This document shows, piece by piece, positions 1 to 5,779 of a stretch of 6,454 nucleotides of DNA. The stretch comes from Candidatus Rifleibacteriota bacterium. GTDB taxonomy: Bacteria; Vulcanimicrobiota; Xenobia; Xenobiales; Xenobiaceae. The stretch is from contig CAAGRW010000113.1 in NCBI GenBank assembly GCA_900772775.1, positions 1-6,454 of the forward strand, in the 5' to 3' direction. Position 1 is the stretch's first letter; each line of letters begins with the position of its first letter. The notes below the pieces were generated by a model. It saw nothing but the letters and a program-made list of their open reading frames with translations, had not been told where the DNA came from and did not search any database. The position numbers and the translations under genes were made by a program.

Positions 1-1
1 A

Positions 2-778
2 ATTATGTTGAGAAAGTTAGGCTTCAAAGTTAAAGAACAAAATTTGCCTGATGGTCAACATAAAATTATCTTTACCGCCAATGGCAATAGAATAAAGGGA
101 TTTCAATACAATGTTTACGGAGACCCATCATCGGCTGCGTTTTTAATTGCTTTGGCTGTGATGAAGCCTCATTCACATATTGTGATTGATCACTTGGTAA
201 TAAATCCCACTAGAGTAGGATTTTTTAATATCCTTAAACGCATGAATGCGAAGATTTGTGCAAGATTTTCTAATTATAATTATGGTGAAATGGTGGGCGG
301 TATTACGGTAGATTATTCCCACCTTAAGGGAGTCGACGTTCGTCCTAAAGACATTCCTTTGTGTATAGACGAGATTCCGCTTTTGGCTGTAATTGCTTCT
401 AAAGCTTACGGCGTCACCAGAGTGAGAGGCGCTTATCAGCTGCGCCAAAAAGAGTCAGATCGTATAAGCATGACTTTGCGAGAGTTAGAAAAACTCGGAG
501 TAAAATCGAAAGAATACGAAGACGGATTTGACATTATTGGTTTGAGTCCCGAGGACGAAAATAAGTCTTCTGCCGATACTGAAAGCAGTGAGCCTGTTAT
601 TTTAGATGCTCACGGTGATCATCGCTTAGCTATGAGCTTGGGGGTTGCCGCTTGTATTTATAAACGGCCTATAAAAATAATAGGAGCTCAATGTTGTGCT
701 GTTTCTTTCCCTAGTTTTTGGAATATACTCAGGACAGTGTCTGCTTTTAAAGAGGCAGCTCCTCAGGAACTTGCCTAG
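2..778 (+). CDS. aroA: 3-phosphoshikimate 1-carboxyvinyltransferase (EPSP synthase), 5'-truncated
   Basis: This enzyme transfers the enolpyruvyl group of PEP to shikimate-3-phosphate, step 6 of the shikimate pathway, in the cytoplasm. The reading frame is open to the left edge, so about 258 C-terminal residues of a protein usually near 430 to 445 are visible; the ATG at position 5 is internal, not the real start. Counting that Met as residue 1, the motifs are GDPSSAAF (39-46, substrate loop), IDEIP (121-125, catalytic Asp), LRQKESDRI (146-154, the family signature with catalytic Glu and Arg), DAHGDHRLAM (201-210) and AVSFPSF (232-238). The GDPSSAAF form resembles that of class II-like enzymes, but class cannot be settled here. 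A short acidic Ser-rich insert at about 182-196 precedes the DHR motif. It ends in TAG, 3 bp before aroE, which suggests co-transcription and translational coupling. Identity is secure. Confidence 0.96.
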   Translation: MMLRKLGFKVKEQNLPDGQHKIIFTANGNRIKGFQYNVYGDPSSAAFLIALAVMKPHSHIVIDHLVINPTRVGFFNILKRMNAKICARFSNYNYGEMVGGITVDYSHLKGVDVRPKDIPLCIDEIPLLAVIASKAYGVTRVRGAYQLRQKESDRISMTLRELEKLGVKSKEYEDGFDIIGLSPEDENKSSADTESSEPVILDAHGDHRLAMSLGVAACIYKRPIKIIGAQCCAVSFPSFWNILRTVSAFKEAAPQELA

Positions 779-781
779 AAA

Positions 782-1936
782 ATGCAATTAACCAATGCAA
801 ATGCAGGTAAAGTAAGTTTGCTAGATTGGCTTGGTACTTTTGAAGAAAAATATCCTAAGCTTTCTTGGTTGGGATTGAGATCTGCTTGGCAAGAGCTTGT
901 CTTACAAAACAAGTGCCCTCTTTCGGTAAAATTTACCGAGCAAAGGTTTGTGGAACTGGGATGTAATTCTAAAACGCACTTGGCTGTTTTGTTTGGCAGC
1001 CCACTTAGCCATAGTTTGTCTCCGGCTTTGCACAATTTTTTCAATTTGGGCACGCCAAGCCAATTTTGTTTATATTTACCTACGCAAGTAGAAAGCGAAA
1101 GTGCGTTTAGGCAAATTTTGCAAAGTTGGCAAGCTCTTCCAGTAATTGGGGCTAATGTAACCAGTCCATTCAAAGAATGTGCTTTTCGTTATTTGTTGGA
1201 ACATGGACATTTAAGCCAAGAAGCTCTTGCTATTCAAGCTGTAAATACAATTTATAGTTTAAATGGAAAAATGTATGGCGACAATACTGATTGGAGTGGG
1301 TGGCTGGCTTCTTGGCGCCATTATATAAAAGAAGAGCTTGCTGGACGTCAGGTCGTGGTTTTTGGCGCTGGGGGAGCGGCTCGAGCTATAGTTTACGCTC
1401 TAATTAGAGCAAAAGTTGCAAGTATTACTATAGTAAATTCTCCTCGGCGTGGACAAAAATTGGTTGCTGATTTTAATGATTGGCAGCAAAAGCACAATTC
1501 CAATCAAGCTTTTATTCCCATACAAAATTGCCCTGCTTGGTTAAAGTCCGGTGAGCCGGGTTATGTATATATCCAAGCTACCGTGCTCGGAAGTTCCGCT
1601 TTTCCCAATTCCACTCCTTACAATTGGTCATGCTCATCAGCATTATTGAAAACAAATACTTGTATTTTCAATAATGCTGATAATAATAAAGCTTGGACAA
1701 CACCCTTAGCTTGTGATTTAATTTATAATCCAGCTCAAACAGAATTTCTACGCTTGGCTAAAAAGAGTGGCGCTAAAACTATGAATGGTTTGGGAATGCT
1801 TATTTGTCAGGCTTACCGAGCTAGGGCTAAGTTTTTCGCTCTACAGCCCTCAGAAACAGAAGAAGAGCGCTTACTTGACAGCTTCAGCGATATATATTCT
1901 CGGCATGGCGGTCAAGCAGCTTTAGATTTATCTTAA
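782..1936 (+). CDS. aroE: Shikimate dehydrogenase with N-terminal extension and internal insertion
   Basis: This enzyme reduces 3-dehydroshikimate to shikimate with NADPH, step 4 of the pathway. Motifs in the 384-residue product: FGSPLSHSLSPALHN (71-85, shikimate-binding Ser residues), NVTSPFKE (125-132, catalytic Lys131), DNTDWSG (167-173, catalytic Asp170), Rossmann loop GAGGAARA (195-202), NSPRRG (219-224, likely NADP phosphate binding by the arginines), YNPAQTEFL (315-323) and the C-terminal GLGMLICQA (336-344). The family is usually about 270 to 290 residues. The excess is a 65-residue N-terminal extension with no recognised motif, an apparent insertion of roughly 20 residues near 282-304 that contains a perfect inverted repeat in the DNA, and about 25 extra C-terminal residues. 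The usual NAT motif before the insertion reads QAT (265-267). The ATG lies 3 bp after the aroA stop; the best upstream site, AGGA at 765-768, is 13 bp away, so coupling to aroA is likely. Confidence 0.94.
   Translation: MQLTNANAGKVSLLDWLGTFEEKYPKLSWLGLRSAWQELVLQNKCPLSVKFTEQRFVELGCNSKTHLAVLFGSPLSHSLSPALHNFFNLGTPSQFCLYLPTQVESESAFRQILQSWQALPVIGANVTSPFKECAFRYLLEHGHLSQEALAIQAVNTIYSLNGKMYGDNTDWSGWLASWRHYIKEELAGRQVVVFGAGGAARAIVYALIRAKVASITIVNSPRRGQKLVADFNDWQQKHNSNQAFIPIQNCPAWLKSGEPGYVYIQATVLGSSAFPNSTPYNWSCSSALLKTNTCIFNNADNNKAWTTPLACDLIYNPAQTEFLRLAKKSGAKTMNGLGMLICQAYRARAKFFALQPSETEEERLLDSFSDIYSRHGGQAALDLS
1636..1681. repeat. Perfect 17-bp inverted repeat inside aroE
   Basis: The left arm ATCAGCATTATTGAAAA (1636-1652) is exactly complementary to TTTTCAATAATGCTGAT (1665-1681), leaving a 12-nt loop. 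It lies wholly inside aroE, encoding residues 285-300, in a stretch that has no counterpart in the usual family layout between the NAT-like motif and the YNP motif. No T-tract follows on either strand, so it does not look like a terminator. It could be a remnant of a small palindromic element inserted in frame, or an mRNA hairpin; the sequence alone does not decide. Confidence 0.85.
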
Positions 1937-2485
1937 ATCAATATATTGGTCGCGCAATTTATTTAAAATTCGCTGACGCGTTCTTAAAAGCTCAGCTATT
2001 CGCTTAGCTGTTTCCAAAGGCGTATAGTTTGTAGTATCTATACGTATTTTTATGCGTTCGTACAAATATTGCCTTTCTTTAAGCAACTGATCTACGCGCT
2101 CGCCGACATTGGTATTTTGTAACAAAGGGCGTTTCTCATTGCGCTCTAAACGCTCTACTAGACAGTCTCTTTGGGTATATAAGCAAATAAGCAAACCAGA
2201 TTTTTGGAAAGCTTCAAGGTTGGCTGGATTTATTAAAGAGCCGCCACCGGTAGCCACTACGCGATTACTGGACTGGGCTAATTCGGCGCAGAGTTCTTCT
2301 TCTCGATCTCTAAACCACTGTTCACCACGCTCTTTAAAAAGATTAGAGACGCTGCTGCCATGGCGCTTTTCCAGCTCTTGATCCATATCTATAAATTTTC
2401 GCCCCATAACTCTGGCCAGTTCACGTCCTATAGTGCTTTTGCCAGTACCCATGAAGCCCACAAGATAAATATTATGCTTAGCCAT
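1928..2485 (-). CDS. aroK: Shikimate kinase
   Basis: This enzyme phosphorylates shikimate at the 3-hydroxyl using ATP, step 5 of the pathway. From the ATG at 2485 the product is 185 residues, against a usual 165 to 180. Motifs: Walker A GFMGTGKST (10-18), FIDMD (31-35, Asp residues for Mg and shikimate), FKERGEQWFRDRE (50-62, shikimate-binding Arg59), GGG (80-82), the lid RPLL (119-122) and the ERQYLY region (137-142). A basic tail of about 15 residues ends the protein. The frame stays open upstream to a TTG at 2572, but the family N-terminus (MAKHNIYLVGFMG) begins at the ATG. An AAGGAG at 2506-2501 on the minus strand supports that choice, although its 15-nt spacing is long. The gene runs against its neighbours: its 3' end overlaps the aroE end by 9 bp, and it diverges from aroB across 145 bp. 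Confidence 0.94.
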   Translation of the reverse strand: MAKHNIYLVGFMGTGKSTIGRELARVMGRKFIDMDQELEKRHGSSVSNLFKERGEQWFRDREEELCAELAQSSNRVVATGGGSLINPANLEAFQKSGLLICLYTQRDCLVERLERNEKRPLLQNTNVGERVDQLLKERQYLYERIKIRIDTTNYTPLETAKRIAELLRTRQRILNKLRDQYIDLR

Positions 2486-2570
2486 ACCGCAGCCGCTTTT
2501 CTCCTTTGTCTTTGAAGCTCCCTGCTGAAAAAGGCTGTCAATGCGGTAATACAGAATTGCAACAGAGTAC

Positions 2571-2606
2571 AATTTCGATTTTTATTTGGTAACAATCGAA
2601 GAAATT
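2571..2606. promoter_or_regulatory. Inverted repeat in aroK/aroB divergent region, possible operator
   Basis: TTCGATT (2574-2580) pairs exactly with AATCGAA (2594-2600) around a 13-nt spacer. AATTTC (2571-2576) and GAAATT (2601-2606) extend the symmetry outward with a 3-nt offset. The repeat overlaps the putative -35 element of aroB and lies between two divergently transcribed genes, a position where a repressor site would be expected. I recognise no regulator family for it, and in AT-rich DNA it could be chance. Confidence 0.35.
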
Positions 2607-2615
2607 CTTTAAAAT
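2586..2615 (+). promoter_or_regulatory. Putative sigma-70-type promoter for aroB-aroQ
   Basis: TTGGTA (2586-2591; 4 of 6 to TTGACA) is followed after 18 bp by TAAAAT (2610-2615; 5 of 6 to TATAAT). Transcription would begin near 2622, leaving a leader of only about 9 nt before the aroB ATG. That fits the lack of a recognisable ribosome-binding site there. This is a consensus match only. Confidence 0.4.
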
Positions 2616-2630
2616 GGTTGTTTTTTGCCT

Positions 2631-3761
2631 ATGTTAGATAAAATTATAGATACTAAAGTAAATTATCATTTGGGGGAAAGCAATTTAAGACAAGTTTTGC
2701 AACCTATTTTGCAAACAAGCCAAGGCCGAGCTTTAGTTGTTGTTGATAAACAGGTTTGGCTTAAGCAAAAAAAATATATACAGCAGGCTTTTGCCGATTC
2801 TCAAGCCTATTTTTATGAGTTTTGTGGCGGAGAAACACATAAAAATTTATATGAAGTGCAAAAAATTTATCAGGTTGCTTTAGAGGCTAAAGCTGATAGG
2901 AGCACACCTATTATAGCCATTGGAGGCGGAGTTACCGGAGATATGACTGGCTTTGTTGCCGCTACATTTATGCGCGGCCTGCCTTTTGTTCAAGTGCCGA
3001 CTTCACTTTTAGCTATGGTTGATTCTTCTGTAGGTGGTAAAAATGGATTCGATCTTCCGGAAGGCAAAAATTTAATAGGTACGTTTTATAATCCTCAGCT
3101 AATTGTGGCTGATACGAATTTTTTGCAAACACTGCCTGAAAAAGAATGGACTAACGGATTTGCAGAAATAATAAAGACAGCTTTATTAAATACCGAGTCA
3201 TTATTAGAAAAAATTGAAGCTTTTTGTGCTCAACACCTTAATTATGGAAATGATCATAATAATGATTTTAGTTTAAGTCAAAAAATTATCACAATTTATA
3301 AAAATAGAGAATTTCTTAATTACCTCATAGAATCTTCTGTTAAAACAAAAATTTCACTTATATCATCTGATCCTTTCGATCTTGGAAAAGAAAGATATAA
3401 ATTAAATTTAGGTCATACTTTTGCTCATAGCTTAGAAGTCTCTTCCGGTTATGATCTGGCTCATGGACAGGCTGTAGCCATTGGAATTATCTATGCTCTT
3501 CTTCTTGCTGACAGTTTAAAAATTTTAGAGGAACCGATTATAGCAAGAATGAAAAGGCTAATCTGTTTTTGGGGATTACCTGCGGCTATTCCTCAGGGAC
3601 TGAAGTGGGAAGTTTTCGCTAAAAATTTAAGCTCTGATAAAAAACGCAAATGCGGACGCAATGTCTTTATTCTGCCTTTATCAGAAGGCAAGGTTATTCA
3701 GAGCACAGAGGTGGATTTGTCCCACATAAAGAGAGTTTTCGACAGCTTGTCTGTGGCCTAG
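2631..3761 (+). CDS. aroB: 3-dehydroquinate synthase
   Basis: This NAD- and metal-dependent enzyme converts DAHP to 3-dehydroquinate, step 2 of the pathway. The 376-residue product has the full family core: GGGVTGDMTGFVAATFMRG (98-116, NAD binding), QVPTSLLAMVDSSVGGK (121-137), GKNLIGTFYNP (145-155), TLPEKEW (167-173), FAEIIK (177-182) and LGHTFAHSLE (260-269). The predicted metal ligands are Glu179, His262 and His278; the 16-residue gap between the two histidines matches the family. Compared from memory with typical homologues, about 20 extra residues, rich in Asn and Asp, lie between the FAEIIK and GHTF motifs (roughly 203-230). I prefer the ATG at 2631 to the TTG at 2625; neither has a clear ribosome-binding site. 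The gene ends in TAG, 26 bp before aroQ, so the two are probably co-transcribed. Confidence 0.95.
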   Translation: MLDKIIDTKVNYHLGESNLRQVLQPILQTSQGRALVVVDKQVWLKQKKYIQQAFADSQAYFYEFCGGETHKNLYEVQKIYQVALEAKADRSTPIIAIGGGVTGDMTGFVAATFMRGLPFVQVPTSLLAMVDSSVGGKNGFDLPEGKNLIGTFYNPQLIVADTNFLQTLPEKEWTNGFAEIIKTALLNTESLLEKIEAFCAQHLNYGNDHNNDFSLSQKIITIYKNREFLNYLIESSVKTKISLISSDPFDLGKERYKLNLGHTFAHSLEVSSGYDLAHGQAVAIGIIYALLLADSLKILEEPIIARMKRLICFWGLPAAIPQGLKWEVFAKNLSSDKKRKCGRNVFILPLSEGKVIQSTEVDLSHIKRVFDSLSVA

Positions 3762-3773
3762 CTTGCGAGGTTG

Positions 3774-3780
3774 AGAGGAA
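3774..3780 (+). promoter_or_regulatory. Ribosome-binding site deciding the aroQ GTG start
   Basis: AGAGGAA ends 7 nt before the GTG at 3788. The frame is open further upstream, overlapping the aroB end, but those residues do not resemble AroQ, whereas the family N-terminus (KLRVFVLNGPNMNLLG) begins two residues after this GTG. Confidence 0.7.
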
Positions 3781-3787
3781 ATTAACT

Positions 3788-4858
3788 GTGGCGAAGTTGC
3801 GTGTATTTGTATTGAACGGCCCAAACATGAATTTGTTGGGCACTAGAGAGCCCGGCATTTACGGGAATATGTCCTATGATCAGCTTATAGAACAAATATC
3901 TTTTTGGACATCTGAATTGGATATTGAACTTGGTTACGCTCAAACTAACTCAGAGGGCGGTATTATCGACTATATCCATGCTTCTTACGGCCAGTTCGAT
4001 TTTGTAGTGCTCAATCCGGGAGCTTTCACGCATACTTCATATGCCTTGCGAGATGCTATTGTGAGTGTTGGACTTCCAGTTATTGAAGTCCATTTAAGCA
4101 ATATTTACGCCAGAGAAGAATGGCGAGCTAAGTCCATAATTTCTCCAGTTTGTGTTGGCACTATTTCTGGTTTGGGTGTTTATGGCTATCGTTTGGCTTT
4201 GGAAGCGGGCAAGCATTTTCTCAGTTCTGCTTCTTCAGATAATAATAGTGCCAATTCAACAGTTGATAATAGGACAAGTGTTGCTACACCCCCTTCCGCT
4301 CCAAGCACTCCCGTTTTATCACTATCTTCTGCTCCTACAGCTAGACAAGCTCAAACGCGTACATCTGCCGCTCCTTCCATAGTTTCAGTGCCCGTAGATA
4401 ATGTCGATCAGGGAGATCTGGCGAATTTATTCGTGCCTACCCATAAATACGAAGTGACTAACGAGGGTGGAAATTTAGGCGGCAACGTCGGCATAAATGA
4501 AATACAAGGATTCCCTGAGGAAGGCTCGGTGAGCGTCTTTGCCGGCAACGATTCCGATGAAAACGAGGATTTGTCTCCTGAAGAGAGAGCAAAGCTTAAA
4601 GAGTGGATGGGAGAAGATTACAATGAGCCTTCTCCTGAAGATTATCGTCTCGGTGGAGGAATCGCTAGGACCAGCGATGATATTCCCGCTTCAACTTCGT
4701 CTAGCTCTTATTCAAGCTCTGAATATCCCTCTGTGTCCACAGCGGCCAACCAGTTTGTGGCCAGTCAGCAGAGTGTTGGCAAGACCGTCACCCCTCTGAG
4801 CCAATCTCAGGCCTCTGCCACCAAGCGTTTGACTATTCCTATAAAAATCAAGAAATAG
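3788..4858 (+). CDS. aroQ: Type II 3-dehydroquinate dehydratase with long C-terminal tail
   Basis: This enzyme dehydrates 3-dehydroquinate to 3-dehydroshikimate, step 3 of the pathway. From the GTG at 3788 the product is 356 residues. Residues 1-145 form a complete AroQ domain: LNGPNMNLLGTREPGIYG (9-26, with lid Arg20 and catalytic Tyr25), NSEGGIID (54-61), LNPGAFTHTSYALRDA (75-90), EVHLSNIYAREEWR (100-113, catalytic His102) and GLGVYGYRLAL (128-138). The family normally ends near residue 145 to 150; here about 205 more residues follow in the same frame. Residues 146-200 are rich in Ser, Thr, Pro and Ala and look like a flexible linker; 205-240 are Asn/Gly-rich; 243-287 are acidic, with a short predicted helix LSPEERAKLKEWMGEDY (262-278); 301-342 are Ser/Gln-rich; the end is basic (LTIPIKIKK). 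I recognise no domain in the tail. Type II enzymes are usually dodecamers, so the tails would probably project from the particle. Enzyme identity is secure; the tail's role is unknown. Confidence 0.94.
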   Translation: MAKLRVFVLNGPNMNLLGTREPGIYGNMSYDQLIEQISFWTSELDIELGYAQTNSEGGIIDYIHASYGQFDFVVLNPGAFTHTSYALRDAIVSVGLPVIEVHLSNIYAREEWRAKSIISPVCVGTISGLGVYGYRLALEAGKHFLSSASSDNNSANSTVDNRTSVATPPSAPSTPVLSLSSAPTARQAQTRTSAAPSIVSVPVDNVDQGDLANLFVPTHKYEVTNEGGNLGGNVGINEIQGFPEEGSVSVFAGNDSDENEDLSPEERAKLKEWMGEDYNEPSPEDYRLGGGIARTSDDIPASTSSSSYSSSEYPSVSTAANQFVASQQSVGKTVTPLSQSQASATKRLTIPIKIKK

Positions 4859-4883
4859 TGCTTATTCTAAACTTTTAGTGCAT

Positions 4884-5000
4884 GTTTTGGGGCCCAAATT
4901 AGGAAGGTGAAGAAATAGCTTTCGCTGAATTGGCCGCCTAGTCTTCAAGGATGAAATTATCGCCCGTACGCCGTATCGGCCGCATTTAGAGCTGCTATCT
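4884..5000 (+). pseudogene. Decayed tandem copy of the 5' end of the downstream exported-protein gene
   Basis: This stretch of the 184-bp spacer aligns by eye with the start region of the next gene. TTTTGGGGCCCAAATTAGGA (4885-4904) matches TTTTGGGCCCAATATAGGA (5017-5035). Next come GTGAAGA (4907-4913 against 5043-5049), TAGCT, TTGGCCGC (4930-4937), which recurs within the signal-peptide codons of the intact gene, and GAGCTGCT (4989-4996 against GAGTTGCT at 5132-5139). The order is kept with small indels. The copy's frame is broken at once, since GTG-AAG-AAA is followed by TAG, so it encodes nothing of note. A 12-codon ORF at 4951-4989 within it lacks a properly spaced ribosome-binding site. 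The alternative is a repeated regulatory motif and not a gene remnant. Confidence 0.5.
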
Positions 5001-5031
5001 TTCCGGTGGGCGGTGCTTTTGGGCCCAATAT

Positions 5032-5037
5032 AGGAGG
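5032..5037 (+). promoter_or_regulatory. Strong ribosome-binding site for the exported protein
   Basis: AGGAGG lies 5 nt before the GTG at 5043 and fixes that start. It follows directly on the perfect palindrome TTGGGCCCAA (5019-5028), which could pair as a small stem next to the site. Confidence 0.8.
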
Positions 5038-5042
5038 AAATT

Positions 5043-5669
5043 GTGAAGATTAGCTATCTGTCGTTAGTCTTGGCCGCTGCCTTTTGCTTAGGAAATGCTT
5101 TTCCCGGCAACGCTGAGCCTGACAGTTCCGTGAGTTGCTCTAATGATGCCAAAGTATTGGCCGAGGCGGCTCCTAAAAAGAGCACGCCTTCCGCTACCAA
5201 GGTAAACAATCCTAAAGAGCCGTCCACTTCTTATCCTGTTTCCGCCATAAAAATGGGTGGTAAAATTCAACCAGGCGATGATTTGCAAATTGTTTTCAGC
5301 GTAGCTGGCCCGCCTGACGAGATTTTGCCAATGCGTGCTAAGAGCAAAGCACCCGATGATGATTATATACATTTTATTTATCGCAATCGTTTTACCATCA
5401 ATATAAATAAAGCCAATGTTGTCCAGAGCATTATGGTTTTCGGTAACAACGTAGAGCTAGTAGGCGTTCCTTTTAAGATTGGCCAGAAAACTGCTGATGT
5501 TTTGGATAAATGGAAAAAACCAGAGCGTGAAGTTAGTAATATGTATATTTATTACTACCGCGGTGTTTATATTATCTGGGATAAGGATGCGCCTGGCAAA
5601 ATTGATAGAATTTATCTCACTTTGCCTGGTAAGGTGAATGAAGATAGTAAGGGCAGCGCTGTAGGTTAG
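5043..5669 (+). CDS. Uncharacterised exported protein with a possibly duplicated beta-rich domain
   Basis: I do not recognise a named family. The 208-residue product begins with a typical Sec signal peptide: Lys2, a hydrophobic core at about 5-16, and a likely cleavage site after GNA (22-24). Cys15 is not in a proper lipobox because Phe precedes it. Residues 25-70 form a Ser/Pro/Lys/Ala-rich linker, and the mature domain covers about 72-196. That domain appears to hold two related units. Each has a G/K-x-P-(D/E)-x-E turn (GPPDEI 89-94; KKPERE 158-163), then an aromatic strand (YIHFIYRNRFTIN 108-120; MYIYYYRGVYIIW 167-179), then a V/I-x-x-I strand (VVQSIMVF 126-133; KIDRIYLTL 186-194). This pattern resembles small BamE/SmpA-like or DUF4309-like exported domains, by pattern only. 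The GTG start has a strong AGGAGG, and a hairpin terminator follows. It probably acts in the periplasm or at the cell surface. Confidence 0.8.
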   Translation: MKISYLSLVLAAAFCLGNAFPGNAEPDSSVSCSNDAKVLAEAAPKKSTPSATKVNNPKEPSTSYPVSAIKMGGKIQPGDDLQIVFSVAGPPDEILPMRAKSKAPDDDYIHFIYRNRFTININKANVVQSIMVFGNNVELVGVPFKIGQKTADVLDKWKKPEREVSNMYIYYYRGVYIIWDKDAPGKIDRIYLTLPGKVNEDSKGSAVG

Positions 5670-5707
5670 TTTCGGCTATTAAAGTGCTTGCATATATGAT
5701 TTTCAGG

Positions 5708-5748
5708 ATTGGCTGCAGTTGAAGTTATTTGGGCTGCAGCCAATTTTT
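5708..5748 (+). terminator. Rho-independent terminator after the exported-protein gene
   Basis: ATTGGCTGCAG (5708-5718) pairs perfectly with CTGCAGCCAAT (5734-5744) around a 15-nt loop, and a run of five T begins at 5744. It lies 38 bp after the stop codon and 31 bp before the truB start, so it should end the transcript from upstream and leave truB mostly dependent on its own promoter, which I could not identify with confidence. Confidence 0.85.
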
Positions 5749-5763
5749 CGGTACTAGAGACAG

Positions 5764-5770
5764 TTAGGAA
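5764..5770 (+). promoter_or_regulatory. Ribosome-binding site deciding the truB TTG start
   Basis: TTAGGAA ends 9 nt before the TTG at 5780. An in-frame TAG at 5765-5767 blocks any start further upstream, and the next in-frame ATG (5825) falls inside the conserved KPPGMSS motif, so TTG 5780 is the best choice. Confidence 0.7.
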
Positions 5771-5779
5771 TATTTTCTT

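Noticed and set aside
775..1173. Minus-strand open frame of 132 codons opposite the start of aroE
   Set aside because: It lies antisense to a recognisable gene, has no family motif, and its composition follows from aroE codons.
1636..1681. The aroE inverted repeat as a transcription terminator for aroE or aroK
   Set aside because: It lies inside the aroE coding region far from its end, is AT-rich, and no T-run follows the stem on either strand.
2486..2572. Longer aroK start at TTG 2572
   Set aside because: The extra 29 residues have no family counterpart, and an AAGGAG lies between that TTG and the ATG at 2485, which matches the usual AroK N-terminus.
4152..4799. Two plus-strand open frames in another phase within the AroQ tail (4152-4382 and 4539-4799)
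   Set aside because: They have no recognisable motif and lie within the continuous aroQ frame. Low-complexity codons readily leave other phases open.
4951..4989. 12-codon ORF in the spacer after aroQ, considered as a leader peptide
   Set aside because: Its AAGG directly abuts the ATG, too close to act as a ribosome-binding site. It has no run of regulatory codons and lies within the apparent decayed duplicate.
776..5669. Stop-codon bias (four TAG, two TAA, no TGA) as a sign of an altered genetic code
   Set aside because: Six genes are too few, tryptophan positions use TGG, and all proteins read through without internal stops under the standard bacterial code.
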